From: an uncultured Eubacterium sp.
GTDB taxonomy: Bacteria > Bacillota > Clostridia > Oscillospirales > Acutalibacteraceae
NCBI GenBank assembly: GCA_900539325.1
Contig: UQCC01000001.1
Location: 186,001-250,000 of the forward strand
Length of the DNA: 64,000 nucleotides
Direction: 5' to 3'
Shown here: positions 35,868 to 45,065 of the stretch, in pieces
How positions within the stretch are numbered: position 1 is the first letter of the stretch
Layout of the letters: each line of letters begins with the position of its first letter
Notes under the pieces: generated by a model
Database searches by the model: none
Told to the model about the DNA's origin: nothing
What the model saw: the letters and a program-made list of their open reading frames with translations, nothing else
Made by a program: the position numbers and the translations under genes

Positions 35868-37160
35868 ATGTTCATTATACTTTTGCTGTCTAAGATTTTG
35901 ATAAAACTACTCAATATAACAGGCAAGGGAGCAACCTCTTTGCCGGGGAAGTTGGCAATGAAATTAAAGCCCGGAATATTATTTCATCTTTCAAGAGGAG
36001 TTTACTGCATTTGCGTAACAGGTACTAATGGCAAAACAACAACTTGTGCAATGATTGAACATGGTCTGAAAAGCAACAGTATTCCGTGTTTCATCAATAA
36101 AAGCGGAGCAAATATGCTCGGTGGAGTGACAACCGCTTTTATTAAAAATTCGAATATTTTCGGCAAACCCAAATGTCGTTACGCCGTGCTTGAATGTGAC
36201 GAAAACAGCTTGCCGTTGATTACAAATTGCATTAATGCAAAAATTATTGTTGTAACAAATATATTCCGTGACCAGCTTGACAGATATGCCGAGGTTAACA
36301 CAACATTTGAAAAAATCAAGCAGGGAATACTTAATTCACCAAATGCAACCGTTGTGCTCAATGCCGATTGTCCGCTTACTTATTCGCTTAAATTCGATTG
36401 TAAAAACGAAGTCAAAACATTCGGAGTTAACGGCAACGGTAAAAATAAGGTGGCTTCAGATTCTCCGTTTTGTCCTTGTTGCGGTGCAAAGCTTAAATAC
36501 AAAAGTATTATGTATGCACAACTCGGTGATTTTTATTGCCAAAATTGTAAGTATAAAAGAGTTACTCCGGATTTGTGTGCAACCGATGTGCATGGTTCGT
36601 CTTTTGTTCTTGAAAATCAAAGTGTAAATCTTGCACTCGGCGGTATATATAATGTATATAATTTTTTGTCCGCTTCATCTGTGCTTAATTTATTACATCT
36701 TAACTATTTGTCGCTTCAATCGTTTGGTGGTTCATTCGGCAGAACAGAAAGCTTTTATTGTGATAATAAAAAAATCACGGTTATGCTTGTTAAAAATCCC
36801 GTTGGCTTTTCAAATTGTCTGCATCTTGCTTTTGGGCGGTACAATAACTTTGACAGTGTGTTTGCACTTAATGATAACGATGCCGACGGCAGAGATGTCA
36901 GCTGGATATGGGATGTTGATTTTACCTGCGTTTCGTCAAGAAAAAACTACACCGTAGGCAAGCGTGCATACGATATGGCACTCAGGCTGAAATATGACGG
37001 AATTGCTCCTACCGTTATAGACGGTGAAAAGTATCAAACAGTTATTAATCTTATAAAAAACGGCAACAGAGATTTTGTTATTTTTGCTTCTTATACCGCT
37101 ATGATGAATATGAGGCATATGTTGATAGAAAATTTCGGCGGTGATGAATTTTGGCAGTAA
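35868..37160 (+). CDS. murT: Lipid II isoglutaminyl synthase, MurT subunit
   Basis: 430 residues. A Mur-ligase central domain with the P-loop TGTNGKTTT near residue 50 contains an inserted Cys4 zinc ribbon (CPCCGAKLKYK then YCQNCKYKR) that is typical of MurT. The C-terminal DUF1727 region follows. With GatD it amidates D-Glu of the lipid II stem peptide. The ATG has little ribosome binding site and a TATAAT box ends only 5 bp before it (35857-35862), so the mRNA may be nearly leaderless. It overlaps gatD by 10 bp. Confidence 0.93.
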   Translation: MFIILLLSKILIKLLNITGKGATSLPGKLAMKLKPGILFHLSRGVYCICVTGTNGKTTTCAMIEHGLKSNSIPCFINKSGANMLGGVTTAFIKNSNIFGKPKCRYAVLECDENSLPLITNCINAKIIVVTNIFRDQLDRYAEVNTTFEKIKQGILNSPNATVVLNADCPLTYSLKFDCKNEVKTFGVNGNGKNKVASDSPFCPCCGAKLKYKSIMYAQLGDFYCQNCKYKRVTPDLCATDVHGSSFVLENQSVNLALGGIYNVYNFLSASSVLNLLHLNYLSLQSFGGSFGRTESFYCDNKKITVMLVKNPVGFSNCLHLAFGRYNNFDSVFALNDNDADGRDVSWIWDVDFTCVSSRKNYTVGKRAYDMALRLKYDGIAPTVIDGEKYQTVINLIKNGNRDFVIFASYTAMMNMRHMLIENFGGDEFWQ

Positions 37161-37846
37161 AAATTGTGCATCTGTATCCTGATGAGATGAACCTTTACGG
37201 TGACGGCGGCAATATTATTTGTCTTAAAAAACGACTTGAAGCACGCAACTTTAAGGTTGATGTAATCGGTGTCGGAATAGGTGACAGAATACCGAATTTT
37301 GATATTATGTTCATAGGCGGCGGACAGGACAGAGAAATGAAACTTATTTGCAAAGATATTCGCCGTAAATCCGAGGAACTAACCTATTATATTAATTCGG
37401 GCAAAACTTTGCTTGCAATTTGCGGCGGCTATCAAATTCTCGGAGAATATTATAAAACTTTAAATTCTCAAACAATCGAACTAACGGGTGCTTTGCCCTT
37501 TTTTACGGAATGTGCAAAGCAAAGGATGATTGGCAATATTGTCTTTGAGTCGCCGTTTGGCAAAACAGTCGGCTTTGAAAATCACAGCGGCAAAACCTAT
37601 CTTGCCAAAGAACTTCAACCTCTCGGAAAGGTGATAACAGGTTTTGGAAATAACGGTGAGGATAAAACGGAGGGAATACTTTACAAAAACACTTTTGGCA
37701 CTTATGCTCATGGTCCTGTTTTGCCGAAAAATCCTATGCTTGCAGATGAAATTATCAAAAGAGCACTTTGCGTCGGTGAACTGCAAAGCATTGATGACGA
37801 ACTTGAGCAAAAATGTCATAATTCTCTCGTGTTAAGATTTACATAA
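37151..37846 (+). CDS. gatD: Lipid II isoglutaminyl synthase, GatD glutaminase subunit
   Basis: 231 residues from a TTG at 37151 with GGCGGTGA upstream inside murT. Class I glutamine amidotransferase features are present: LLAICGGYQ holds the nucleophile Cys, and TYAHGPVL the catalytic His. It releases ammonia from glutamine for MurT. The order murT-gatD with overlap is the usual one in Firmicutes. Confidence 0.94.
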   Translation: MAVKIVHLYPDEMNLYGDGGNIICLKKRLEARNFKVDVIGVGIGDRIPNFDIMFIGGGQDREMKLICKDIRRKSEELTYYINSGKTLLAICGGYQILGEYYKTLNSQTIELTGALPFFTECAKQRMIGNIVFESPFGKTVGFENHSGKTYLAKELQPLGKVITGFGNNGEDKTEGILYKNTFGTYAHGPVLPKNPMLADEIIKRALCVGELQSIDDELEQKCHNSLVLRFT

Positions 37847-37849
37847 CCC

Positions 37850-37878
37850 TTGACAAAAAGCCGCTTATTTGGTAAGAT
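37850..37878 (+). promoter_or_regulatory. Sigma-A promoter of the T-box/valS transcript
   Basis: TTGACA (37850-37855) and TAAGAT (37873-37878) with a 17 bp spacer, directly after gatD. Confidence 0.75.
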
Positions 37879-37884
37879 ACTATC

Positions 37885-38121
37885 AATATTGAAAGGCAGT
37901 GATTAAGAGGAGTAACACTTGATTGTTTTTCAGAGAGTTGACGGGTGGTGTAAGTCAGCAGGCAGACGGTGTGAAGGTAGCTTATGAGCCGATAGGATGA
38001 AGTAGCAGTAGTCCTGTCCGTATTTCTGCGTTAAGGAAATGAGTGGCACAGTCGCTATGCTGTGCAATTTGAGTGGTACCACGGATTTATTCGCCTCATT
38101 TTTTGAGGCGTTTTTTATTTT
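37885..38121 (+). promoter_or_regulatory. T-box riboswitch controlling valS
   Basis: The leader shows the T-box pattern: AAGAGGAGTAAC at the base of stem I, the GAAGGTAGC segment with a probable GTA valine specifier (37977-37979), and the conserved GAGTGGTACCACGG antiterminator box at 38071-38084. A terminator follows: a 7 bp stem CGCCTCA/TGAGGCG (38092-38098/38104-38110) and a T run. Uncharged tRNA-Val would bind the specifier and the T-box and allow readthrough. The specifier call is tentative; the class call is strong. Confidence 0.93.
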
Positions 38122-38138
38122 TTATAGGAGATGAAAAA

Positions 38139-40844
38139 ATGGCAAAAGAACTTGCAAAGCAATATAATCCTTCGGAAGTTGAGGATCGCACTTATGACTT
38201 TTGGTGCAAAAACAAATACTTCCATGCTAAAAGAGAAGAGGGCAAGGAAACTTACACTATCGTAATTCCGCCTCCAAACATCACGGGTCAGCTCCATATG
38301 GGACATGCCCTTGATAACACACTTCAGGATATACTTGTTCGTTATCATAGAATGGCAGGTTACGATACCCTTTGGCTTCCGGGCACAGACCACGCTTCAA
38401 TTGCAACAGAAGCAAAGATTGTTGAAAAAATGCGTGAAGAGGGCATTACCAAAGAAGATTTGGGTAGAGAAAAGTTCCTTGAGCGTGCTTGGGATTGGAA
38501 AAAGCAATACGGCGGCAGAATCATTGAACAGCTCAAAAAGATGGGCTCTTCTTGCGACTGGGACAGAGAACGCTTTACTCTTGATGAGGGCTGCTCAAAG
38601 GCTGTTCGTGAGGTATTTGTTGGTCTTTATGATAAAGATTTGATTTATCGCGGCAACAGAATGGTTAACTGGTGCCCTCATTGCAATACTTCAATTTCGG
38701 ACGCCGAGGTTGAATATGATGAAAAAGAAGGCAATTTCTGGCATCTTCTTTATACAGTTAAGGAAACAGGCGAAAAACTTGAACTTGCTACCACAAGACC
38801 CGAAACTATGCTTGGCGATACAGCCGTAGCTATCAACGGTGACGACCCAAGATACGCACATCTTCACGGTTGCCATGTTATTCTTCCGCTTCTTAACAAG
38901 GAAATTCCTATCGTATGTGATGAACACGCCGATATGACAAAGGGAACAGGTGTTGTAAAGATTACTCCTGCACACGACCCTAACGACTTTGAGGTCGGAC
39001 TTCGTCATAATCTTCCTATCGTTCGTACTTTCACATATGACGGACATATGACAGGTGCAAAGGACAAGGCTGTTGCCGATGAAATCTTTGCTTCAGGCAG
39101 AGCAACACAGAACGAACCCGAAGTTCTTGATTGCGGCAAATATGCAGGTATGACAACTCTTGAAGCAAGAAAGGCTATTGTTTCCGACCTTGAAGCAGGC
39201 GGTTATATCAAAGAAATTGAGCCACTTAAGCACGATGTCGGCACTTGCTATCGTTGCCATTCAACAATTGAGCCGATGGTTTCAAAGCAATGGTTTGTAA
39301 AGATGGACCCTCTCGCAGGTCCTGCCATTGACGCTGTTGAAAACGGCGACATCAAGTTTGTTCCTGAAAGATTTAAGAAAAACTATATGAGCTGGATGCG
39401 TGGCACAAGAGATTGGTGCATTTCCCGTCAGCTTTGGTGGGGTCACAGAATTCCTGCGTGGTACTGCGATGATTGCGGTGCAACTATGGTTTCAAAGGAA
39501 GATCTTTGCGATTGTACAAAGTGCGGAAGTAAGAATATTAAGCAAGACCCTGACACACTCGACACTTGGTTCTCATCGGCATTGTGGCCGTTCTCAACTC
39601 TTGGCTGGCCTGATGAAACAGAGGATTTGAAGCATTATTATCCAACAAACACTCTTGTTACAGGCTATGACATTATCGGTTTCTGGGTTTCAAGAATGAT
39701 TTTCTCAGGCCTTGCATACACCGACAAAGCACCGTTTGACACAGTTCTTATCCACGGTCTTGTTCGTGATGCACAGGGCAGAAAGATGAGTAAGTCACTT
39801 GGCAACGGTATTGACCCTCTTGAAATTATTGATAAGTACGGTGCAGATGCACTCCGCTTCACTCTTGCAACAGGTAACTCACCGGGAAATGATATGCGTT
39901 TTTCCGATGACAAGGTTATGGCTTCCCGTAACTTTGCAAACAAACTTTGGAACGCCGCAAGATTTGTTCTTATGTATCTCGGTGATGATTACAAGTACAA
40001 CGGACTTCCTCAAAATCTCCTTATTGAAGATAAGTGGATTGTTTCAAAGGCTAATTCTCTTGCAAAAGAGGTAACGGAAAATCTTGATAAGTACGAGCTT
40101 GGTATCGCAGTTCAAAAGCTTTATGACTTCATTTGGGATGTTTTTTGCGATTGGTATATCGAAATTGCAAAAATCAGACTTCAGGGCGATGATGAAAGTG
40201 CCAAGGAAGACGCAAAGGCTGTATTGGTGTTTGTTCTTACTTATATCTTGAAGCTTCTTCATCCGTTTATGCCGTTTATTACAGAAGAAATTTATCAGGC
40301 TATTCCGCACGATACAGAGTCTATTATGGTATCGCAGTGGTGTAAGTTTGATGAGTCGCTCACATTTGAGGCTGACGAATCTGAAATGGAAAAGATTATG
40401 GCTTCCATTCGTGCAATTCGTAACCGCAGAGCAGAGATGAACATTCCTCCATCAAAGAAGTCAAAAGTTTATATCGAAACTTCAAATATTGCAACATTCT
40501 CAAACGGTGTTAATTTTGTAAAGCGTCTTGCATATGCAAACGAAGTTGAAGTAAGCGAATCTTTCGGTGACCTCGGCAATGTTGTTACCATTATCACAGA
40601 TGACGCAAAGGTATATATTCCTCTCGGTGATTTGGTAGACTTTGAGGCAGAAAAGAAGCGTCTTGAAAAAGAACTTGCCACAGCAGAAGATAAGCTTGAG
40701 TTCATCAACAAAAAGCTTAACAATCCGGGATTTGTAAACAAAGCTCCTGAAAAGGTTGTTCAACAAAATAAGGATGACGCTGCAAAACTTGAAGAAAAGA
40801 TTGCACAGATTAAAAAGTCAATCGAGGAAATCGCACAGCAATGA
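38139..40844 (+). CDS. valS: Valyl-tRNA synthetase
   Basis: 901 residues from the ATG at 38139, which has GGAGATG upstream and directly follows the T-box terminator; the longer frame from 38073 would translate the T-box itself. The HIGH-type motif HMGH in PPPNITGQLHMGHALD and the KMSKS motif in GRKMSKSLGNG are present, with the editing domain between and the C-terminal tRNA-binding coiled coil at about 835-901. It charges tRNA-Val. The stop overlaps folC by 4 bp, a frequent pair in Clostridia. Confidence 0.97.
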   Translation: MAKELAKQYNPSEVEDRTYDFWCKNKYFHAKREEGKETYTIVIPPPNITGQLHMGHALDNTLQDILVRYHRMAGYDTLWLPGTDHASIATEAKIVEKMREEGITKEDLGREKFLERAWDWKKQYGGRIIEQLKKMGSSCDWDRERFTLDEGCSKAVREVFVGLYDKDLIYRGNRMVNWCPHCNTSISDAEVEYDEKEGNFWHLLYTVKETGEKLELATTRPETMLGDTAVAINGDDPRYAHLHGCHVILPLLNKEIPIVCDEHADMTKGTGVVKITPAHDPNDFEVGLRHNLPIVRTFTYDGHMTGAKDKAVADEIFASGRATQNEPEVLDCGKYAGMTTLEARKAIVSDLEAGGYIKEIEPLKHDVGTCYRCHSTIEPMVSKQWFVKMDPLAGPAIDAVENGDIKFVPERFKKNYMSWMRGTRDWCISRQLWWGHRIPAWYCDDCGATMVSKEDLCDCTKCGSKNIKQDPDTLDTWFSSALWPFSTLGWPDETEDLKHYYPTNTLVTGYDIIGFWVSRMIFSGLAYTDKAPFDTVLIHGLVRDAQGRKMSKSLGNGIDPLEIIDKYGADALRFTLATGNSPGNDMRFSDDKVMASRNFANKLWNAARFVLMYLGDDYKYNGLPQNLLIEDKWIVSKANSLAKEVTENLDKYELGIAVQKLYDFIWDVFCDWYIEIAKIRLQGDDESAKEDAKAVLVFVLTYILKLLHPFMPFITEEIYQAIPHDTESIMVSQWCKFDESLTFEADESEMEKIMASIRAIRNRRAEMNIPPSKKSKVYIETSNIATFSNGVNFVKRLAYANEVEVSESFGDLGNVVTIITDDAKVYIPLGDLVDFEAEKKRLEKELATAEDKLEFINKKLNNPGFVNKAPEKVVQQNKDDAAKLEEKIAQIKKSIEEIAQQ

Positions 40845-41923
40845 TTTATGATGAAGCATTAAATTTCATATTGGGTAAACAAAGCCTCGGCATTATGCCG
40901 GGGCTTACTCGTATTATTAACTTGCTTGAAACTATGGGTAATCCGCAAAATGACATAAAGATTATCCACATTGCAGGCACAAACGGAAAGGGCACTGTTG
41001 CCAAAACAATCAACAATGCCTTGATTAATGCAGGAAACAAAGTCGGTCTTTTTTCATCTCCTTGGATTGAAGATTATCGAGAACAAATTCAAATTAATAA
41101 TGAGTTTATTTCAAAGGAAGAATTTGCTTCTTATGTGGATAAATATAAGGATAACGATTGCACGGAATTTGAATTCTTGACCGCAATTATGTACAAATAT
41201 TTTGCCGACAGCAAGGTGGATTATGCAGTAGTTGAGTGCGGAATGGGCGGCAAAGGTGACAGCACCAATGTTGAGGAGTCAAACATTTCTGTTATAACTT
41301 CTATTTCGCTCGACCATACTGCGTTTTTGGGCAATACTGTTGAGCGGATTGCAGAAGAAAAAAGCGGAATTCTTCGCAAAAATTCCACTTGTGTTCTGTA
41401 TCCCAACTCGGATGTTGAACATATATTTGAGAATAAATGCAAAAAACTTGTTAAGGTTAAAGAACAGGGAAATTTCAAGAAAAATAATCTTGCAACCTCA
41501 AATGCCGTGCTTGAGTTATTAGGTGTTCCTATCGTTGAACAATGTGCCGAGTTGCCTGCAAGACAGGAATATATTGATTCTGTTATGCTTGACGGAGCAC
41601 ATAATAGAAATGGTGCACAGGCTCTTGAACCGTATCTTCCAAACGGCAATGTCACCGCCGTTATCGGTATGATGAAGGATAAAGATGTTGACGGCTATTT
41701 GTCAATCATTGCTCCGCATTTGAACAGAATTATCACCACGACACCCGAAAATTCTCGTTCGATGCCTGCCGAGGAGTTGAAGCATCTTGCTCAAAAATAC
41801 TGCAAAGATGTCGTTGCCGTTGACAGTTCAAACGAAGCTGTGGCACTCGCAAAGCAGGATGAAAACTTCAAACTCGTTTGCGGTTCGTTTTATCTTGCAA
41901 GAGAGGTCAGAAATTTAATTTAA
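40841..41923 (+). CDS. folC: Folylpolyglutamate/dihydrofolate synthase, short form
   Basis: 360 residues. GTNGKGTVAK is the Mur-ligase-type P-loop, VVECGMGGKGDSTNV and SLDHTAFLG the central motifs, and DGAHNRNGAQAL the C-terminal domain motif. It joins glutamate to folates (and possibly dihydropteroate). It is about 60 residues shorter than typical FolC: the region between EEKSGI and DGAHN is compressed. All active-site blocks remain, so it should be functional. Coupled to valS by ATGA overlap and followed by a terminator. Confidence 0.9.
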   Translation: MIYDEALNFILGKQSLGIMPGLTRIINLLETMGNPQNDIKIIHIAGTNGKGTVAKTINNALINAGNKVGLFSSPWIEDYREQIQINNEFISKEEFASYVDKYKDNDCTEFEFLTAIMYKYFADSKVDYAVVECGMGGKGDSTNVEESNISVITSISLDHTAFLGNTVERIAEEKSGILRKNSTCVLYPNSDVEHIFENKCKKLVKVKEQGNFKKNNLATSNAVLELLGVPIVEQCAELPARQEYIDSVMLDGAHNRNGAQALEPYLPNGNVTAVIGMMKDKDVDGYLSIIAPHLNRIITTTPENSRSMPAEELKHLAQKYCKDVVAVDSSNEAVALAKQDENFKLVCGSFYLAREVRNLI

Positions 41924-41954
41924 CCGCTTCTATAATTTTACAAAATATGCTATG

Positions 41955-41996
41955 CCAATCTGTTACTATGTTAACGGATTGGTATTTTTTATTTTT
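41955..41996 (+). terminator. Terminator between folC and spoIIAA
   Basis: An 11 bp stem (41955-41965/41972-41982) with a 6 nt loop and a following T-rich run. It ends 18 bp before spoIIAA, so any spoIIA promoter overlaps it or lies further upstream. Confidence 0.85.
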
Positions 41997-42013
41997 AGAT
42001 TTGGGGGATAAAT

Positions 42014-42328
42014 ATGAATGTAACAATCGAATCAAGCGGAAATCTTGTAATTGCATATTTGTACGGCGAAATCGACCACCACACCGCAGTTGATATTCGG
42101 GACAAGATTGACAACGCATTGAGTTTCATTAAGCCGCAGCATCTTATTTTAGATTTTAAGAATGTAACTTTTATGGATTCCAGCGGAATCGGTCTTGTTA
42201 TGGGCAGATACAGATTGCTTATGAATTTTCATGCAACGCTTGAAATACGAAATGTCACTAAGCAGACAAAAAAGATTATGGAACTTGCCGGGCTCGGCTC
42301 GATAGCGATAATTAAGGAGATACAATAA
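42014..42328 (+). CDS. spoIIAA: Anti-sigma-F factor antagonist SpoIIAA
   Basis: 104 residues, a STAS domain. FMDSSGIGL contains the regulated serine S57 that SpoIIAB phosphorylates and SpoIIE dephosphorylates. Unphosphorylated SpoIIAA frees sigma-F in the forespore. GGGGGATAA precedes the ATG. It overlaps spoIIAB by 1 bp. Confidence 0.95.
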   Translation: MNVTIESSGNLVIAYLYGEIDHHTAVDIRDKIDNALSFIKPQHLILDFKNVTFMDSSGIGLVMGRYRLLMNFHATLEIRNVTKQTKKIMELAGLGSIAIIKEIQ

Positions 42329-42765
42329 TGAAAATATTAAATGAATTTAAACTTACCGTTGACAGCAAAAGCGTAAACGAGAGTTTTTGCAGGGTGGTGG
42401 TTACCGCATTTGCTTCTGCTCTTGACCCGACAATTGAAGAAATTACTGATTTAAAAACCGCCGTGTCAGAAGCTGTTACCAATTCAATAGTTCACGGTTA
42501 TGCCGATACTTGCGGCACTATTTACATAACAGGTCAGCTTTTAGAAAATGATGTGATAAAAATCAAAATTAAGGACAAAGGCAGAGGTATTGCCGATGTA
42601 AGTGAAGCAATGACACCGCTTTACACAACAGGCGGAAGCGACAGAGCGGGACTCGGCTTCACCGTTATGCAGTCATTTTGCGATAGGGTAAAGGTTACTT
42701 CTTCTCTCGGAATGGGCACAACGGTTGTATTAACTAAAAAAATCAACGGTCGTACAAAATGGTAA
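42328..42765 (+). CDS. spoIIAB: Anti-sigma-F factor SpoIIAB
   Basis: 145 residues, a GHKL-type serine kinase. The N box is AVSEAVTNSIVHGY, the G1 box KDKGRGI, and the G2 region AGLGFTVMQSF. It binds sigma-F, or phosphorylates SpoIIAA at the DSSG serine. Second gene of the spoIIA operon, overlapping sigF by 7 bp. Confidence 0.95.
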   Translation: MKILNEFKLTVDSKSVNESFCRVVVTAFASALDPTIEEITDLKTAVSEAVTNSIVHGYADTCGTIYITGQLLENDVIKIKIKDKGRGIADVSEAMTPLYTTGGSDRAGLGFTVMQSFCDRVKVTSSLGMGTTVVLTKKINGRTKW

Positions 42766-43415
42766 CTTCACGCAGAGACAAAATGATTGAGGACAATATC
42801 GGGCTTGTTCACTCTATTGCCAAACGCTTTAAGGGCAGAGGAGAGGATTATGACGATTTGTATCAGGCAGGCTGTGTCGGTCTTATCAAAGCGGTTGATA
42901 ATTTTGATGAGTCAAAGGGCTTTCTGTTCTCAACCTATGCAGTGCCAGTTATAATGGGCGAAATTCGGCGCCTTTTTCGTGACGGGGGAGCAGTCAAAGT
43001 TTCACGCTCATTAAAAGAAAAATCCATTAAGGTGCAGGCTATCAGAGAAAAATTCATCAAAAAAGAGCTTCGAGAGCCAACCGTCAGCGAATTGTCCGAA
43101 CTCTGCGGAATAGAAACGGAAGAATTGTCCGAGGTGCTAAATGTTATCAACCCCGTTGTTTCTTTGAGTTGCACAACAGAGGACGGCGACGAAACAATCG
43201 ATATTCCCGTTGATGATACGGACAAACTGTTTGACAGATTATCTGTTCATCACGCAATCAAGGATTTGTCAAATGATGAACTTTTATTGATAAAATATAG
43301 GTTTTATGAGGGCAAAACGCAGTGCGAATCAGCCAAACTTTTGGGCATATCACAGGTGCAGGTGTCTCGCCGAGAAAAACAGCTTCTTGCAAAATTAAGA
43401 ACAAGACTTGAATAA
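42759..43415 (+). CDS. sigF: Forespore sigma factor sigma-F
   Basis: 218 residues. Region 2 (YDDLYQAGCVGLIKAVDNF, FSTYAVPVIMGEIRR), region 3 and region 4 (KTQCESAKLLGISQVQVSRREK) are the SigF/SigG type. It drives the first forespore genes. Within the canonical spoIIAA-spoIIAB-sigF operon. The start at 42759 lacks a strong ribosome binding site and may rely on coupling to spoIIAB; an ATG at 42783 is an alternative. Confidence 0.95.
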   Translation: MVTSRRDKMIEDNIGLVHSIAKRFKGRGEDYDDLYQAGCVGLIKAVDNFDESKGFLFSTYAVPVIMGEIRRLFRDGGAVKVSRSLKEKSIKVQAIREKFIKKELREPTVSELSELCGIETEELSEVLNVINPVVSLSCTTEDGDETIDIPVDDTDKLFDRLSVHHAIKDLSNDELLLIKYRFYEGKTQCESAKLLGISQVQVSRREKQLLAKLRTRLE

Positions 43416-43451
43416 TATTCATAAATTATATATTAATTATTAAAAAATAAT

Positions 43452-43480
43452 TTGCATTTGTTTTTAATTTATGGTATAGT
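43452..43480 (+). promoter_or_regulatory. Sigma-A promoter of the AGCS symporter
   Basis: TTGCAT (43452-43457) and TATAGT (43475-43480) with 17 bp between; the gene starts at 43517 with GGAGGGAGA. Confidence 0.65.
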
Positions 43481-43516
43481 AAATCATTATATTATATTTT
43501 TTCGGAGGGAGAACAT

Positions 43517-44983
43517 ATGCAAAATATTAATATGGCGTTGTCATTCAATGACCTTGTCGATAAGGTCGACGGATGGGTGTGGGGCTGGCCTCTCATCATT
43601 ATCATTTTGTGTGCCGGTGTGTGGCTCACAGTCAGAACAGGCTTTGTACAGGTTAAACATCTTGGCAAAGCGCTCAAATTTATGGTTAAAAATGAAGAAA
43701 ACGGCGAAGGTGAAGTATCATCATTTGCGGCACTTTGTACAGCACTTTCCGCAACTATCGGTACAGGTAACATCGTAGGAGTTGCAACGGCTATCTGCCT
43801 CGGCGGTCCGGGTGCACTTTTGTGGATGATTTTAGCCGCATTTTTCGGTATGGCAACCAAGTATTCCGAGGGCTTTCTTGCTATTAAGTACAGAGAGAGA
43901 AAAGAAGACGGTCATTATATCGGCGGTCCTTTCTATTACATAGAAAAAGGTATGGGCAAAAAATGGAAATGGCTTGCAAAGCTTTTTGCATTTTTCGGTA
44001 TCTTTGTAGGTCTTATGGGTATCGGTACTTTTACTCAAATCAACGGTATTACTTCCGCTGTTCAGAATTTCTTTGACCCTCACAGAGAGCATATTGCCTT
44101 TTCAATCGGTGAATACAGCTATTCTTGGGCAGTCGTTATCGGCGGTATCATTGTTACCGTTTGCACAGCTCTTGTTGTTCTCGGCGGTATCAAGAGAATT
44201 GCCAAAGTTTCGCAGATTATCGTTCCGTTTATGGCAATCATTTATGTGCTCTTTGCATTGATAATCGTTATTACTCATATCAAGAATATCCCTTCAACAG
44301 TTGCTTTGGTATGTAAATCCGCTTTTGCTCCGGAGCCTGTTATCGGTGCTCTCACCGGTATTACAATTAAGGTTGCTATGCAAAAGGGTATCGGCAGAGG
44401 TATCTTTTCAAACGAAGCAGGTCTCGGTTCCGCTCCTATCGCAACAGCTGCCGCAAAGACAGATGACACGGTTCGTCAGGGTCTTGTTACAATGACAGGT
44501 ACATTTATCGACACAATCGTAATTTGTACTCTCACAGGTCTTTCAATTCTCGTTACAGGTGCACAGGACAAGTACATTGTCGGTGAATTTGAGGGCGTAA
44601 ACATCACAACCCATGCGTGGAAAACAGGTCTTCCGTGGAACGCAAACTTCTCGGCATTCGTTCTTATGATTTGCCTTGCATTCTTTGCGTTTACAACTAT
44701 TCTCGGTTGGAACTATTACAGCGAGCGTTGCCTTGAATATCTCACAGGCAGCAGAAAACTCATTATTCCTTATAGAATTTTGTACATCGCTTGCGTATTC
44801 ATCGGCCCGTACCTCACAGTTGCCGCTGTTTGGAACATTGCCGATATATTCAACGGTCTTATGGCTTTTCCAAACCTTGTTGCACTCTTTGCACTCTCCG
44901 GAGTTGTCGGCAAAGAAACCCGTGATTATTTCAAAAAGAAAAACCACGAGGACATAAAAGACATCGCAAAGCAAAATAAATAA
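43517..44983 (+). CDS. Sodium:alanine/glycine symporter (AGCS family)
   Basis: 488 residues, about eleven membrane helices. ALSATIGTGNIVGVATAI and GGPGALLWM are the AGCS family signature, with FSNEAGLGSAPIA in the second half. It takes up alanine, glycine or another small amino acid with Na+. It fits with the Na+-pumping decarboxylase subunit elsewhere in the window as a user of the Na+ gradient (inference). Single-gene transcript ended by a strong terminator. Confidence 0.93.
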   Translation: MQNINMALSFNDLVDKVDGWVWGWPLIIIILCAGVWLTVRTGFVQVKHLGKALKFMVKNEENGEGEVSSFAALCTALSATIGTGNIVGVATAICLGGPGALLWMILAAFFGMATKYSEGFLAIKYRERKEDGHYIGGPFYYIEKGMGKKWKWLAKLFAFFGIFVGLMGIGTFTQINGITSAVQNFFDPHREHIAFSIGEYSYSWAVVIGGIIVTVCTALVVLGGIKRIAKVSQIIVPFMAIIYVLFALIIVITHIKNIPSTVALVCKSAFAPEPVIGALTGITIKVAMQKGIGRGIFSNEAGLGSAPIATAAAKTDDTVRQGLVTMTGTFIDTIVICTLTGLSILVTGAQDKYIVGEFEGVNITTHAWKTGLPWNANFSAFVLMICLAFFAFTTILGWNYYSERCLEYLTGSRKLIIPYRILYIACVFIGPYLTVAAVWNIADIFNGLMAFPNLVALFALSGVVGKETRDYFKKKNHEDIKDIAKQNK

Positions 44984-44993
44984 TTTATAAAAT

Positions 44994-45030
44994 AAAAGCG
45001 ACATTGTTCAAAAGAACAGTGTCGCTTTTT
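44994..45030. terminator. Bidirectional terminator between AGCS gene and glmS
   Basis: A 16 bp stem with at most one wobble (44994-45009/45014-45029) and a 4 nt loop, flanked by A and T runs, between convergent genes. Confidence 0.9.
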
Positions 45031-45065
45031 TGTGCCTTGTTTAATGCGTGATTTTGCAGATAATT

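Noticed and set aside
38073..38138. Upstream extension of valS
   Set aside because: It translates the T-box antiterminator and terminator; the ATG at 38139 has a proper ribosome binding site and the usual N-terminus.
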